Assembly: GCF_021568705.1 (NCBI RefSeq) | Contig: NZ_JAKGTH010000007.1 | Location: 248,001 to 312,000, forward strand | Length of the DNA stretch: 64,000 bases | DNA from: Gillisia lutea | GTDB taxonomy: Bacteria > Bacteroidota > Bacteroidia > Flavobacteriales > Flavobacteriaceae | Reading direction: 5' to 3' | In this document: positions 17,356 to 26,074 of the stretch, piece after piece | Numbering within the stretch: position 1 is the stretch's first letter | How the letters are laid out: every line of letters starts with the position of its first letter | Notes under the pieces: model-generated | The model's database searches: none | What the model saw: only the letters and a program-made list of their open reading frames with translations | Told to the model about the DNA's origin: nothing | Program-made: the position numbers and the translations under genes

Positions 17356-18396
17356 ATGTCTGAAAATATTGTGAAGCACGGCATAATACTGGAAAGAACC
17401 GATAACAGTTTTGAGAATGAAGGGGTTTTTAATCCGGCAGTAATAAAAGTAGGAGATGAGGTCCATTTGTTTTATAGGGCTGTAAGAGAGGGAAATTTTT
17501 CCACTATTGGATATTGTCTGATGTACGGGCCACTTAATGTGGTGCAGCGTAATAAAACCCCGGTTTTCTATCCGGAAAAAAGCTATGAGTTCAAGGGCAC
17601 AGAAGACCCGAGAATTACTCAGATTGAAGACACTTTTTACCTTAGCTATACCGCCTTCGATGGGGTAAATGTATTTGGTGCCTATGCCACTTCCACAGAT
17701 CTAAAAAAATTTGAAAGACAAGGAGTTATCACTCCTAAATTCACATTTGATGAGTATTCCAAATTGATAAGAGAGAACTTTGAAAAGATAAGTGAAAAGC
17801 ATCTGTTGTTCTACGATCTGTTTGTAAGGTATAAATTGGGGGAGATGATGAAAGGCATCCCCTATGTATGGGATAAGAATCTGGTATTCTTCCCAAAAAA
17901 GATTAAAGGCAAAATTGCAGCTTTACATAGGTTATACCCTTCTATACAGGTATTCTATTTCAATAAAAAGGAAGAGTTAACACCTGAATTTTGGAAGGAG
18001 TATGTGCTTAATTTAAGTGATTTTATAGTGCTATTGCCTAAATATAGTTTTGAATGCAGTCACATTGGTGCAGGATGCCCTCCTATTGAAACTGAAGAGG
18101 GGTGGATAATAATATACCATACTGCCGAAAACACTAAAGAGGGACTTATTTATCATGCCTCTGCAGCTCTATTAGATAAGGAAGATCCCACCAAAGTATT
18201 GGGCCGCCTAAAAGAACCGCTCTTTTCTCCAACCTTCTCTTGGGAAAAGGAAGGAATAGTAAATAATGTAGTATTCCCTACCGGTACCGCACAGTTTGGG
18301 GAAGATCTATATATCTATTATGGAGCTGCAGATTGCAGGATTGCGGTGGCTTCCATTAAATTAAAAACATTGTTGAATGAATTAAAGAATGAATGA
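17356..18396 (+). CDS. GH130 family glycoside phosphorylase/hydrolase
   Basis: A 346-residue five-bladed propeller enzyme. Marks include the N-terminal NPAVIKVGDEVHLFYRA, the catalytic-region GTEDPRI, and HIGAGCPPIETEEGWIIIYH. GH130 enzymes phosphorolyse or hydrolyse beta-mannosides, releasing mannose 1-phosphate in the phosphorylases. There is no signal peptide, so it works in the cytosol. It overlaps the start of the next gene, a glycosyltransferase, by 8 bp. The pairing suggests making and breaking of one mannose-containing glycan; the linkage cannot be inferred. Confidence 0.85.
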   Translation: MSENIVKHGIILERTDNSFENEGVFNPAVIKVGDEVHLFYRAVREGNFSTIGYCLMYGPLNVVQRNKTPVFYPEKSYEFKGTEDPRITQIEDTFYLSYTAFDGVNVFGAYATSTDLKKFERQGVITPKFTFDEYSKLIRENFEKISEKHLLFYDLFVRYKLGEMMKGIPYVWDKNLVFFPKKIKGKIAALHRLYPSIQVFYFNKKEELTPEFWKEYVLNLSDFIVLLPKYSFECSHIGAGCPPIETEEGWIIIYHTAENTKEGLIYHASAALLDKEDPTKVLGRLKEPLFSPTFSWEKEGIVNNVVFPTGTAQFGEDLYIYYGAADCRIAVASIKLKTLLNELKNE

Positions 18397-20680
18397 TATG
18401 AAAAGGCCTGCTTTAAGATCTAAGATATTATATATTTCGAGTTTTCCACCGGTAGCCTGCGGGATTGCAACCTACACCACCGATCTTATACGGGCTATTT
18501 CAGGGAAATTCAATCAAACTTTTATATGTGAGAGATGCGAGCTTAATGATGGTGGGCAAGCCTCGCAGAGTGCATATAGCCTCAATCCCAAAATTAAGGC
18601 AGATTATGTCCGGTTAGCCGCGCAGGTGAACCGGGATAATAGTATCAATATTATTCATATTCAACATGAATTTGGATTGTTTGGGGGTACTAATGGAAAT
18701 TACTTATTAGAATTTTTAAGCAGAGTGAATAAGCCTATACTCTTCACATTTCATACAGTGCTTCCTAACCCAAATGAGGAATTAAAAAAGCTGGTTCAAA
18801 CTCTCGCTGCTTTTGCTTCCGGTATTTTTGTGATGACACAACAATCGGTTAAGATCCTCATGGAAGAATATGCTATAAACCAGGAGCTTTTAACATGCAT
18901 TCCTCATGGGACACATCTTGTAAAATGGAATGAAAAAACAACGATTAAACGTAGCCTGGGTTTTGGAAATAGGATGTTGCTTTCCACCTTCGGACTTTTA
19001 GGTGAAGGGAAGAGTATTGAAACAGGTTTAAAGGCCATGCCTAAAATAATAGCTCAGTTTCCCAATGTGCTGTATTTAGTTATAGGAAAAACACATCCTA
19101 ATAATATAAGGAATAATAAAGATGAATACAGAGAATACTTATTACGCCTTGTGGAAGAACTTTCTATAGAGGATCATGTAATCTTTATAGATAAGTATTT
19201 GGCTCTCCCTGAACTGCTGAAATTACTGCAAGCAACCGACATCTATTTGTTTACTTCAAAAGATCCAAACCAGGCGGTAAGCGGTACTTTTTCGTATGCC
19301 ATGAGCTGTGGCTGTAGCATTATAGCAACTTCAATACCTCATACTCGTGAAATATTAAATAAAGAACTTGGAGTTCTAGTAGAGATCGAAGATTTCCAGG
19401 CAATTGCAAATGCAACTATAAAACTCTTGTTTAACACCTCGCAAAGAGAACGAATGAGTATTAATGCATTTCAAAAGACCAGAGAATCGGCATGGGAAAA
19501 CTCGGCCATTAAACATGTGAAAATATATAATAAACATGTTTACCTCTCTGGAAATCTTACTTACGATTATCCAGCGGTAAAAATGGATCACCTGAAGAAA
19601 ATGACAACTTCCAGAGGAGTTATTCAGTTTTCTAACATATGTATTCCCGATATTACTTCGGGTTATACGTTAGACGATAATGCCCGAGCACTCATTACCT
19701 TTTGCATGCATTATGAGTTATACAGAAGTGAAGAAGACCTGAAGTATATAGACATTTATTTGAATTTTATTGAGCGCTGCCAAACCAAACAGGGCAATTT
19801 TGTGAATTATATAGATCTTCACGATGAAGTACATATTAAAAATGGCTATGTAAATCTTGAAGATTCTAATACCCGAGCACTATGGGCACTTGGAGTTACT
19901 ATTTCAATCATGGATATTCTGCCTATAGCTATTCAAAACAGGGCATTAAAATGTTTTGAGAGCTGCCGCAGTTGGTTGCCTGGTATAATGTCTCCAAGGG
20001 CTATTGGGTTTACAATAAAGGGATTGTATTTTTATCAAAAATCTCAACCGGAAAGATATATTAAAGAAGAAATTGAAGCTTTAGCTAAAAATTTGATAAC
20101 CCAATATGATCTGGTTAAGGAAAAAGACTGGAAATGGTTTGAAGAATATATGACCTATGCTAACAGCATTTTACCAGAAGCTATGCTATACGCTTATCTG
20201 GCAACCGGAAAGGAGAGTTACAAAACAGTGGCTTTAGAATCTTTCGATTTCTTATTATCAAAAATGTTTGTTGACGCACAGTTTAGAGTGATTTCAAACC
20301 AGGGCTGGCATCAAAAGGATGTAGAAGCCAAGAGATTTGGAGAGCAACCTATTGATGTTTCCTATACTATTCAAAGCCTGGAAATATTTTATAAAACCTT
20401 TGGCATTCCCACCTATAAGATCATGATGGAAAAAGCCTTCGACTGGTTTCTAGGGGAAAATCATCTCCAACAAATTATATACAATCCGCTTACAGGCGGT
20501 TGCAATGACGGTCTGGAGAAAGAAAATGTCAACCTTAATCAGGGAGCCGAATCTACTATTTGTTATCTAATGGCCAGGCTTATTATGGAACGCAATAAAA
20601 ATCACAATGTATTAGAAGAAATAGGGAGGTTTAATGGTAGGATCTCAAGAATACTAAGAACTCAACATATAAAATTATAA
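18389..20680 (+). CDS. GT4 glycosyltransferase with C-terminal alpha/alpha-toroid domain
   Basis: A 763-residue cytosolic protein. Residues 10-385 are a GT-B fold glycosyltransferase of family 4: YISSFPPVACGIATYTTDL at the N-terminus, and donor-site region QAVSGTFSYAMSCGCSIIATSI near 295. Residues 400-755 form a helical repeat domain like those of mannan- and oligosaccharide-acting proteins (SNICIPDITSGYTLDDNARAL). The first Met is followed by another at residue 4; either start keeps the overlap or near-overlap with the GH130 gene. Probably builds a mannosyl or glucosyl oligosaccharide; the acceptor is unknown. Confidence 0.82.
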   Translation: MNDMKRPALRSKILYISSFPPVACGIATYTTDLIRAISGKFNQTFICERCELNDGGQASQSAYSLNPKIKADYVRLAAQVNRDNSINIIHIQHEFGLFGGTNGNYLLEFLSRVNKPILFTFHTVLPNPNEELKKLVQTLAAFASGIFVMTQQSVKILMEEYAINQELLTCIPHGTHLVKWNEKTTIKRSLGFGNRMLLSTFGLLGEGKSIETGLKAMPKIIAQFPNVLYLVIGKTHPNNIRNNKDEYREYLLRLVEELSIEDHVIFIDKYLALPELLKLLQATDIYLFTSKDPNQAVSGTFSYAMSCGCSIIATSIPHTREILNKELGVLVEIEDFQAIANATIKLLFNTSQRERMSINAFQKTRESAWENSAIKHVKIYNKHVYLSGNLTYDYPAVKMDHLKKMTTSRGVIQFSNICIPDITSGYTLDDNARALITFCMHYELYRSEEDLKYIDIYLNFIERCQTKQGNFVNYIDLHDEVHIKNGYVNLEDSNTRALWALGVTISIMDILPIAIQNRALKCFESCRSWLPGIMSPRAIGFTIKGLYFYQKSQPERYIKEEIEALAKNLITQYDLVKEKDWKWFEEYMTYANSILPEAMLYAYLATGKESYKTVALESFDFLLSKMFVDAQFRVISNQGWHQKDVEAKRFGEQPIDVSYTIQSLEIFYKTFGIPTYKIMMEKAFDWFLGENHLQQIIYNPLTGGCNDGLEKENVNLNQGAESTICYLMARLIMERNKNHNVLEEIGRFNGRISRILRTQHIKL

Positions 20681-20682
20681 TT

Positions 20683-21132
20683 ATGGCTCTTAATTTTAAA
20701 CAATATTCGGCCGAGGGTAATCGCTTTTTAAAGGAATATGCCAAGAAGTTGGAAATACCCGATGATAGAGATAAGGCAGGTAGAATTTTAACCGCTATTT
20801 TCCATGGGTTGCGAGAAATAATTACTGTAGAAGAATCCCTGCAATTTATTGCCCAGCTTCCAATGTTCTTAAAGGCGGTATATGTGAATGGGTGGTCTAC
20901 AAAAATGAAAAAGTATAAGATCAAAAATATGCCGCAATTCATAGATCTGGTTAGGACCTTAGATGGAACCACATCGGTATACGATTTTGAATCGGATGAA
21001 AATGCAGAACAATATATTCATGCCACTTTTCACTTTTTACGAAGTTATGTGTCCCGGGGAGAATTAGAAGATATTAGGGATGAACTGCCCAAACGCTTGA
21101 AAGATATGATCTACAATCATATATTCTATTAA
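20683..21132 (+). CDS. DUF2267 family protein
   Basis: A 149-residue helical protein with two copies of the DUF2267 repeat, the first around DRDKAGRILTAIFHGLREII and the second around AEQYIHATFHFLRSYVSRGE. The family has no established function but is repeatedly found in stress-related clusters. It starts 2 bp after the glycosyltransferase stop and closes the operon at a strong terminator. Confidence 0.8.
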   Translation: MALNFKQYSAEGNRFLKEYAKKLEIPDDRDKAGRILTAIFHGLREIITVEESLQFIAQLPMFLKAVYVNGWSTKMKKYKIKNMPQFIDLVRTLDGTTSVYDFESDENAEQYIHATFHFLRSYVSRGELEDIRDELPKRLKDMIYNHIFY

Positions 21133-21134
21133 CT

Positions 21135-21172
21135 AATAACCTGCATTTTTAAGGAAATGCAGGTTATGTTTT
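21135..21172. terminator. Bidirectional terminator, 13-bp perfect stem
   Basis: ATAACCTGCATTT pairs with AAATGCAGGTTAT across a 6-base loop, followed by a T-rich stretch; it sits between the converging DUF2267 and DUF4136 genes. Confidence 0.9.
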
Positions 21173-21185
21173 GTTATACCTTTTT

Positions 21186-21821
21186 TTATAGAGCTTTGGA
21201 GATCACTCCGTCGGTTTCCAATTTCTTTATTATGGCCTGCACATAATCTTTTACTGAGTTTGAAATATTTTCAGGATTCACAATATTAAAGGCTCCAACC
21301 CAAACAAGGGATTTATCGTCATCCTGCTCTAGGGTATAAATGGAAGTTTCTACATGGTACACCTTATATTCATTGTAATAAGCAGGGTTGTAATAAATAT
21401 CCTGATATCTGTAATAGTACCTTCCAAACCTAGTCCATCTATAACCTACCGTATAATATCCGGGATCGTAATTCCTTTCTTCCTGTACCCCTTTAACAGC
21501 GGTTAATACAATGGCATCAAAACCTTTTTTGCTTAAGCCGGATATCATCTCATTAATTTCCTGTTCACTTTTTTCTGAACCTGTAAAAGAGGCATCTATT
21601 ACCGTGGAACCTTCATAGGTATTAATGTTACGTTTTAGAAATTCCTTTTTCAAATGCTCTTCGAAAATTTTCCTGGCGGTAAGGTTTTGAGTTATCCCTA
21701 ATACCAGCATTTTTTGGGGTTTAAAGGCAGGCATTTCTTCATTTTTCCAGCTATCTACAAATTGTGTAGAAGAGCAAGAAGCTAGAAAAAACAGACTTAA
21801 AATTAGTAGGATCTTTTTCAT
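21186..21821 (-). CDS. DUF4136-like lipoprotein
   Basis: A 211-residue lipoprotein (lipobox LASC, Cys16). It contains a CsgG-like alternating fold (MLVLGITQNLTARKIFEEHL, then FDAIVLTAVKGVQEE) and a Tyr-rich segment (GRYYYRYQDIYYNPAYYNEY) in the middle. Related proteins are outer-membrane lipoproteins of unknown role. It is the last gene of a four-gene operon that begins at 23261. Confidence 0.65.
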   Translation of the reverse strand: MKKILLILSLFFLASCSSTQFVDSWKNEEMPAFKPQKMLVLGITQNLTARKIFEEHLKKEFLKRNINTYEGSTVIDASFTGSEKSEQEINEMISGLSKKGFDAIVLTAVKGVQEERNYDPGYYTVGYRWTRFGRYYYRYQDIYYNPAYYNEYKVYHVETSIYTLEQDDDKSLVWVGAFNIVNPENISNSVKDYVQAIIKKLETDGVISKAL

Positions 21822-21845
21822 GACGTTTAATTTTTTAGTTAAATA

Positions 21846-22364
21846 CTAGGGAAGTTTACCTTGAATTTTTTCAAGCTTCAGTTTTATCTTTTCAACCACT
21901 ATGGGTGCATCCTCCAATCTGGATTCACCGGTAATGGCATCTATTCCTTTCATCTTAGAATCGCCCTGCCCCGATGTAGTTACAACAACAAGTTTGGTAG
22001 TTTCTGCTATCTCAACAAAATCGGCAACCGCTTTAGGAGGCTTTCTATTCTCCCAGGTATGTATTATCACAATAGCATTATAAGATTCTGGCTGGGTGCC
22101 CTTTAAAGAGGAAATATCTATTACCTTAATGAATACACTATCATTTTTCAGTTTTTTTACGAGCTCTATGGTAAGGGCATTCTTAAATTCACTTCCCTGG
22201 GTTGCTATTAATATTCTATTTGGAAGCTTAGAGGAGTTTATTTCATATTCCTCGGCTTTCTCCATAGAATATTCTACTGTATACCAAACAAGAAAAATTC
22301 CGAAGAAAAGAAACATGAAAAATACAACGGCTTTGAATTTGCTTGATAATCTCATGATATTCAA
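21846..22364 (-). CDS. Membrane-anchored flavodoxin-like protein
   Basis: A 172-residue protein with one N-terminal helix (about 11-31) and a domain beginning RILIATQGSEFKNALTIELVKKL, followed by YNAIVIIHTWENRKPP and KLVVVTTSGQGD. This order resembles a flavodoxin/NAD(P)H-quinone reductase fold, but the phosphate loop lacks the usual T/S-x-T-G pattern, so FMN binding is uncertain. The domain would be outside the inner membrane. Function unknown; the gene is third in its operon. Confidence 0.5.
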   Translation of the reverse strand: MNIMRLSSKFKAVVFFMFLFFGIFLVWYTVEYSMEKAEEYEINSSKLPNRILIATQGSEFKNALTIELVKKLKNDSVFIKVIDISSLKGTQPESYNAIVIIHTWENRKPPKAVADFVEIAETTKLVVVTTSGQGDSKMKGIDAITGESRLEDAPIVVEKIKLKLEKIQGKLP

Positions 22365-22402
22365 ATTATAATTAGCAAGACCGAAGTTTCATGTATTGAA
22401 AA

Positions 22403-22768
22403 TTAGATCTTTATAATGTCGGTTGGAGTCTCCACTAAAATGGCAATGTCTCCCCGTAAAGCAATGGGTTGTTTCATTATCTGGGGCTGATGTTTAATCA
22501 TTTTTATCCAGTCTTCACTTGAGAATTCGTGATGCTCAAACCGGGAATGATACGAAGGGTGATGTTGATTTATAAGATCTCGTACTTCTAAATTCAGTTT
22601 ACCCGCAAGTTCTGAAATCTGGGTTCCGGTAAGCGTGGTTTTTAGCAAATTTACTTCCTGAATTGGCAAACCTTCTGCCTTAGCCAGGGCCAATGTTTTT
22701 TTAGCCCTTATAGATTCCGGATTAAAGAATAGGGTTATTTGCCTTCTGGATGTTGCTATCTCTCCCAT
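22403..22768 (-). CDS. ArsC/Spx-like protein lacking the active-site cysteine
   Basis: A 121-residue thioredoxin-fold protein of the arsenate reductase family. The fold is recognisable from ITLFFNPESIRAKKTLALA and the C-terminal QPIALRGDIAILVETPTDII. The family Cys that begins the CX5R-type site is Ser19 here, and the protein contains no Cys at all. It therefore cannot be a conventional arsenate reductase and may be a binding or regulatory relative. Second gene of the operon driven from 23328. Confidence 0.7.
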   Translation of the reverse strand: MGEIATSRRQITLFFNPESIRAKKTLALAKAEGLPIQEVNLLKTTLTGTQISELAGKLNLEVRDLINQHHPSYHSRFEHHEFSSEDWIKMIKHQPQIMKQPIALRGDIAILVETPTDIIKI

Positions 22769-22814
22769 TTTAGTACATTTTATAAGCTGCCTGCTTCAAT
22801 CTTAATAGGCTGTG

Positions 22815-23261
22815 TTAGGTTTCCAGTAATTGGATAAGCTTTTCGCTGTCTACGATGTAGGTAGTGATATTGAAAACCTTCTTTCTATTAGCTCTAAAAG
22901 CTTTTACAAAATCGGCAATTTCATCCTCTAAATGTTCATGTTCAATTCTGAAAAGACGTGCATTCTCATCGGTACGCTCTATAAGTTTCCCAAGTTTTAA
23001 GTGATGAACTGCTACTTTGGTAAGTAGATCTTTGCAGGTTTTTTCAACTTTCTCCAGATTCATTTTAAGGTTTTGCACCATTTTTAAGTTTTCATCTTTT
23101 GTTATCCATATAAAATATTTATCTATAAGATGATGTAAAAAACGGGCGTCATCCTGATAAAATTCCAGATCTGACTTCCAATGACTGGTTAATGTGTAGA
23201 GTTCACTCCAATTTGCTTCCTGAATAAACTGCCCTTTGGGCCTGGTTCTGTAAACATTCAT
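22815..23261 (-). CDS. Hypothetical helical protein (148 aa)
   Basis: No family recognised. The sequence is helix-rich with coiled-coil character (NLKMNLEKVEKTCKDLLTK and ENARLFRIEHEHLEDEI) and several His in the centre, resembling a four-helix bundle. It is cytosolic. First gene of a four-gene operon with the ArsC-like, flavodoxin-like and DUF4136 genes, directly after a near-perfect TGA-N6-TCA operator. Confidence 0.6.
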   Translation of the reverse strand: MNVYRTRPKGQFIQEANWSELYTLTSHWKSDLEFYQDDARFLHHLIDKYFIWITKDENLKMVQNLKMNLEKVEKTCKDLLTKVAVHHLKLGKLIERTDENARLFRIEHEHLEDEIADFVKAFRANRKKVFNITTYIVDSEKLIQLLET

Positions 23262-23297
23262 AATAACAAGTTTAAAAGAAATACTTACTTAGTGAAT

Positions 23298-23341
23298 TAA
23301 AATTACATGAGATCCCTTCAAAAAAAAATGACATAAGTCAT
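23298..23341 (-). promoter_or_regulatory. TGA-N6-TCA operator and promoter of the 23261-21186 operon
   Basis: Operator ATGACATAAGTCAT (23328-23341), 22 bp, then TAATTTTA (23305-23298), then 36 bp to the ATG at 23261. Confidence 0.75.
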
Positions 23342-23348
23342 ACAAACT

Positions 23349-23441
23349 TCAATAATCATCGAAATATCCTCCCGGTTGTCCTCTAACTCCTAAAAAAGCA
23401 TCGAAAGCCGAGAAATTAGGCTGAGAGTTGATAAATGTCAT
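23349..23441 (-). CDS. Possible 30-residue peptide or gene remnant between two operators
   Basis: An open frame reading MTFINSQPNFSAFDAFLGV and ending in a Gly/aromatic tail (GQPGGYFDDY). Its start codon lies inside one operator (23428-23441) and its stop is 8 bp from the next (23328-23341). The composition looks protein-like rather than random, but there is no detectable family; it may be the leftover end of a lost gene. Confidence 0.25.
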   Translation of the reverse strand: MTFINSQPNFSAFDAFLGVRGQPGGYFDDY

Positions 23442-23471
23442 TATTTATATGCTTCATTCTTAGGTACTTTA
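23428..23471 (+). promoter_or_regulatory. TGA-N6-TCA operator and promoter of the 23499-25975 operon
   Basis: Operator TTGATAAATGTCAT (23428-23441), 22 bp, then GTACTTTA (23464-23471). The -7 matches TTTA with GT in place of TA, the same variant seen at 26515 and 53401. Confidence 0.6.
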
Positions 23472-23498
23472 TATGATGTAAGTAAAAATCAGAGTATT

Positions 23499-24659
23499 AT
23501 GAAAAAGTTAGCGATATTACTTTACACCCTATTATGCCCATTTTTAATGATGGCCCAGTTTGAATCTGGCGAGAATGTAGTGATCTCTCAGGAGCAGCAA
23601 GACGATATCTATCTGTCTGGAGAATCGGTTACTCTTAATGCTCCTGTTACCGGAGATGTTGTGGCAGCAGCAGGAAACATACAAATTAACGATTCCATTT
23701 CTTCCGATCTTACAGCGGCCGGAGGAGAAATTGTGGTTAACGGCATGGTGGGAGATGATTTGCGTGTTGCCGGGGGAACTCTCACCATAGACACAGAAAT
23801 TGGAGATGATCTCATGATCTTTGGTGGTGAGGTGGAGATTACCAGAAATAGTATTATTCATGGTAATCTCATTTGCTTTGCAGGAGATGTAAGAATGGAT
23901 GGGAATGTACAGGGAATGGTGAAAATGTACGGTGGGAATATCAAAATGAATGGTACCGTAGCCAAGGATGCTGTAATATATGGAGGGGAGTTAGATCTTA
24001 ACGGAGAAATACGGGGGAAATCAAAATTAGCAGCAGAGGTGCTAAACATTGGAACTAATGCCAAGTTCTATAATGATGTAGCCTATTGGACAGAAACAGG
24101 GGAAGTAGATTTTAAATCGTCTCTGATAAATTCTAAAGCTACATACAGTGAAGACCTGGGAGCAGACAGGCAAGGCTTTTCATGGAAATATTTTGGAGTG
24201 ACTGCACTTGTGCTTTGGGTGTTATATATGCTTTCAGCATTTTTGGTGATCTTATTTCTCAATATGCTGTTCAAGGCTTTCTTCTCAAGAGTGGCTATAC
24301 TGTTTAATAGAGATGTGTTAAAAAGCATTGGGATTGGAGCATTATATTTATTGGGGATGCCCCTAATAATCTTCCTGCTAATGGTAAGTGTAATAGGTAT
24401 CCCAATTGGTTTATTCCTACTTTTCTTATATGTGTTTAGCCTATTCTTCGGGCATTTGGTAGTAGCACTGCTTATTACCCATTTCATGGATCACAGAAAG
24501 GGTGGAGGTTGGAGTTTCTGGGCTATAGTTTTTATTGCCCTTGGAGTTGCCGCAGTGCTACAAATTATATTCCTAATTCCAATTATTGGATGGCTTGCAT
24601 CAATAGTCGCCATTGCACTGGCATACGGATTCATTCTCATCAATATCTCACGAAAATAA
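23499..24659 (+). CDS. Bactofilin-like beta-helix membrane protein
   Basis: A 386-residue protein with a signal peptide (to about MMAQ), an exported right-handed beta-helix of short repeats (residues 30-200; VTGDVVAAAGNIQI, VVNGMVGDDLRVAGGTL and similar), and four membrane helices (about 230-380). The repeat style is that of polymer-forming/bactofilin-type domains of the DUF8173 sort. A scaffold in the periplasm is plausible, but the function is not established. It leads an operon with an alpha/beta hydrolase and a phosphoribosyltransferase. Confidence 0.7.
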   Translation: MKKLAILLYTLLCPFLMMAQFESGENVVISQEQQDDIYLSGESVTLNAPVTGDVVAAAGNIQINDSISSDLTAAGGEIVVNGMVGDDLRVAGGTLTIDTEIGDDLMIFGGEVEITRNSIIHGNLICFAGDVRMDGNVQGMVKMYGGNIKMNGTVAKDAVIYGGELDLNGEIRGKSKLAAEVLNIGTNAKFYNDVAYWTETGEVDFKSSLINSKATYSEDLGADRQGFSWKYFGVTALVLWVLYMLSAFLVILFLNMLFKAFFSRVAILFNRDVLKSIGIGALYLLGMPLIIFLLMVSVIGIPIGLFLLFLYVFSLFFGHLVVALLITHFMDHRKGGGWSFWAIVFIALGVAAVLQIIFLIPIIGWLASIVAIALAYGFILINISRK

Positions 24660-24684
24660 AGTTCAGTAATAAATGATTTAAAAG

Positions 24685-25335
24685 ATGACAGCGTTCAAAG
24701 AAAAATATCAATCAATTTCTATTGACTTAAAAGATGTGCGTTTACAGGGAAATCTGGTAATTCCTGAAAATAATTTGGGAATTATTATATTCTCCCATGG
24801 AAGCGGTAGTAGCAGGAACAGCCCAAGAAATAAATATGTAGGCAGTATATTACAGCAACACGGCTTGGCTACCCTGCTTTTCGACCTGCTAACCGAAGAG
24901 GAAGACCAGGTGTATGAAAGGCGCTTTGATATAGACCTCTTAACCAAGAGGTTAATTGAAGTAACCCGGTGGATACAAACCGATCCCAGAACTAAAGATC
25001 TTAAAATAGGATATTTCGGCGCCAGCACAGGGGCCGCTTCAGCACTTAGAGCTGCCGGGGTATTGGGCGATAAACTTAGTGCGGTGGTCTCTCGAGGGGG
25101 AAGGCCAGACCTGGCTATGCAGGAGTTGCATAAAGTGAAGGCTCCCACCTTATTTCTTGTTGGGGGATGGGACGATTTTGTGATAGATCTTAACAAGTTG
25201 GCATATAGTAAATTAGAGTGTGAACGGGAACTTATAATCGTACCCGAGGCTTCCCATTTATTTGAAGAACCGGGAAAACTGGAAAAAGTAGCACACCTCT
25301 CTGCCAAATGGTTTATAAAATGGTTTACAACTTAA
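24685..25335 (+). CDS. Alpha/beta hydrolase, dienelactone hydrolase type
   Basis: A 216-residue cytosolic hydrolase. It has SHGSGSS after strand 3, the nucleophile elbow GASTG (Ser114), a likely acid in GGWDDF (Asp163 or Asp164) and His191 in EASHLFEEPG. Substrate unknown. It sits 25 bp after the beta-helix gene and 7 bp before a phosphoribosyltransferase gene. The hydrolase/phosphoribosyltransferase pair often occurs fused or adjacent in bacterial stress loci. Confidence 0.82.
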   Translation: MTAFKEKYQSISIDLKDVRLQGNLVIPENNLGIIIFSHGSGSSRNSPRNKYVGSILQQHGLATLLFDLLTEEEDQVYERRFDIDLLTKRLIEVTRWIQTDPRTKDLKIGYFGASTGAASALRAAGVLGDKLSAVVSRGGRPDLAMQELHKVKAPTLFLVGGWDDFVIDLNKLAYSKLECERELIIVPEASHLFEEPGKLEKVAHLSAKWFIKWFTT

Positions 25336-25342
25336 ATGGAGC

Positions 25343-25975
25343 ATGATGTTTAAAGATAGAATAGATGCAGGACTTCAATTAGCACAAGAATTGAAACAAT
25401 TCAAAGATAAAGATGCCGTGGTATTGGCAATTCCACGAGGAGGTTTACCTTTAGGAGCCATCGTTGCTAGAGAATTAAATGTACCGCTGGATGTGGTGCT
25501 CACCAAAAAGATAGGACATCCTACCAATAAGGAATATGCAATTGGTGCAGTAAGTATGGAAAACAGGATATTAGCACCTAGTGAAGGGATTCCTTCCTCT
25601 TATATAGAGAGTGAAACCTTACGCATACGAAACCTGCTTAATGAACGCTATAAGCAGTATTACAAGAAAAGTAAACCCCAAGATCTTACAGATAAACTGG
25701 TAATTGTTGTTGATGATGGCATTGCTACCGGGAACACTATTTTAGCTACTGTAGCCTTAGTACAAAAGAAATCTCCAAAAGCCATCGTAATTGCAACCCC
25801 CGTTGCCCCTGCAGATGCTATACAAAAACTTGAAGACTCTCCATTTGTAAGTGAAGTTATATGCTTACAAACCCCTTATTATTTTAGGGCGATAGGACAA
25901 TTTTATGATGATTTCGACCCGGTGACCGATAAAGAGGCCATACGTATTCTGGAAGAATTTAGTGTGGAGCCTTAA
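25343..25975 (+). CDS. Phosphoribosyltransferase family protein
   Basis: A 210-residue type I PRTase. The PRPP-binding motif is at 119-131 (LVIVVDDGIATGN), preceded by the flexible loop region and AIPRGGLPLGAIVAREL. The base or acceptor is unknown. Similar free-standing PRTases are part of the mycobacterial DosR regulon (Rv0571c). Start chosen at the first of two adjacent ATG codons. It ends the operon before a terminator. Confidence 0.85.
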   Translation: MMFKDRIDAGLQLAQELKQFKDKDAVVLAIPRGGLPLGAIVARELNVPLDVVLTKKIGHPTNKEYAIGAVSMENRILAPSEGIPSSYIESETLRIRNLLNERYKQYYKKSKPQDLTDKLVIVVDDGIATGNTILATVALVQKKSPKAIVIATPVAPADAIQKLEDSPFVSEVICLQTPYYFRAIGQFYDDFDPVTDKEAIRILEEFSVEP

Positions 25976-26013
25976 TTTTTAAATAATGAACACATAGCTA
26001 GATTTTAAAAAAA

Positions 26014-26047
26014 GATAATCCCGATAACCTAGATTACCGGGATTACC
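26014..26047. terminator. Terminator between the phosphoribosyltransferase and dodecin genes
   Basis: A 10-bp stem, GATAATCCCG with CGGGATTACC (one mismatch), around a 14-base loop. On the minus strand it is followed by seven T residues, so it best serves the dodecin gene, and it may also stop the opposing operon. Confidence 0.8.
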
Positions 26048-26074
26048 TCACCCCAAGTTAGCTACCCCAACTAA

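Noticed and set aside
22403-22768. Calling the ArsC-like gene an arsenate reductase
   Set aside because: The active-site Cys is replaced by Ser and there is no other Cys in the protein.
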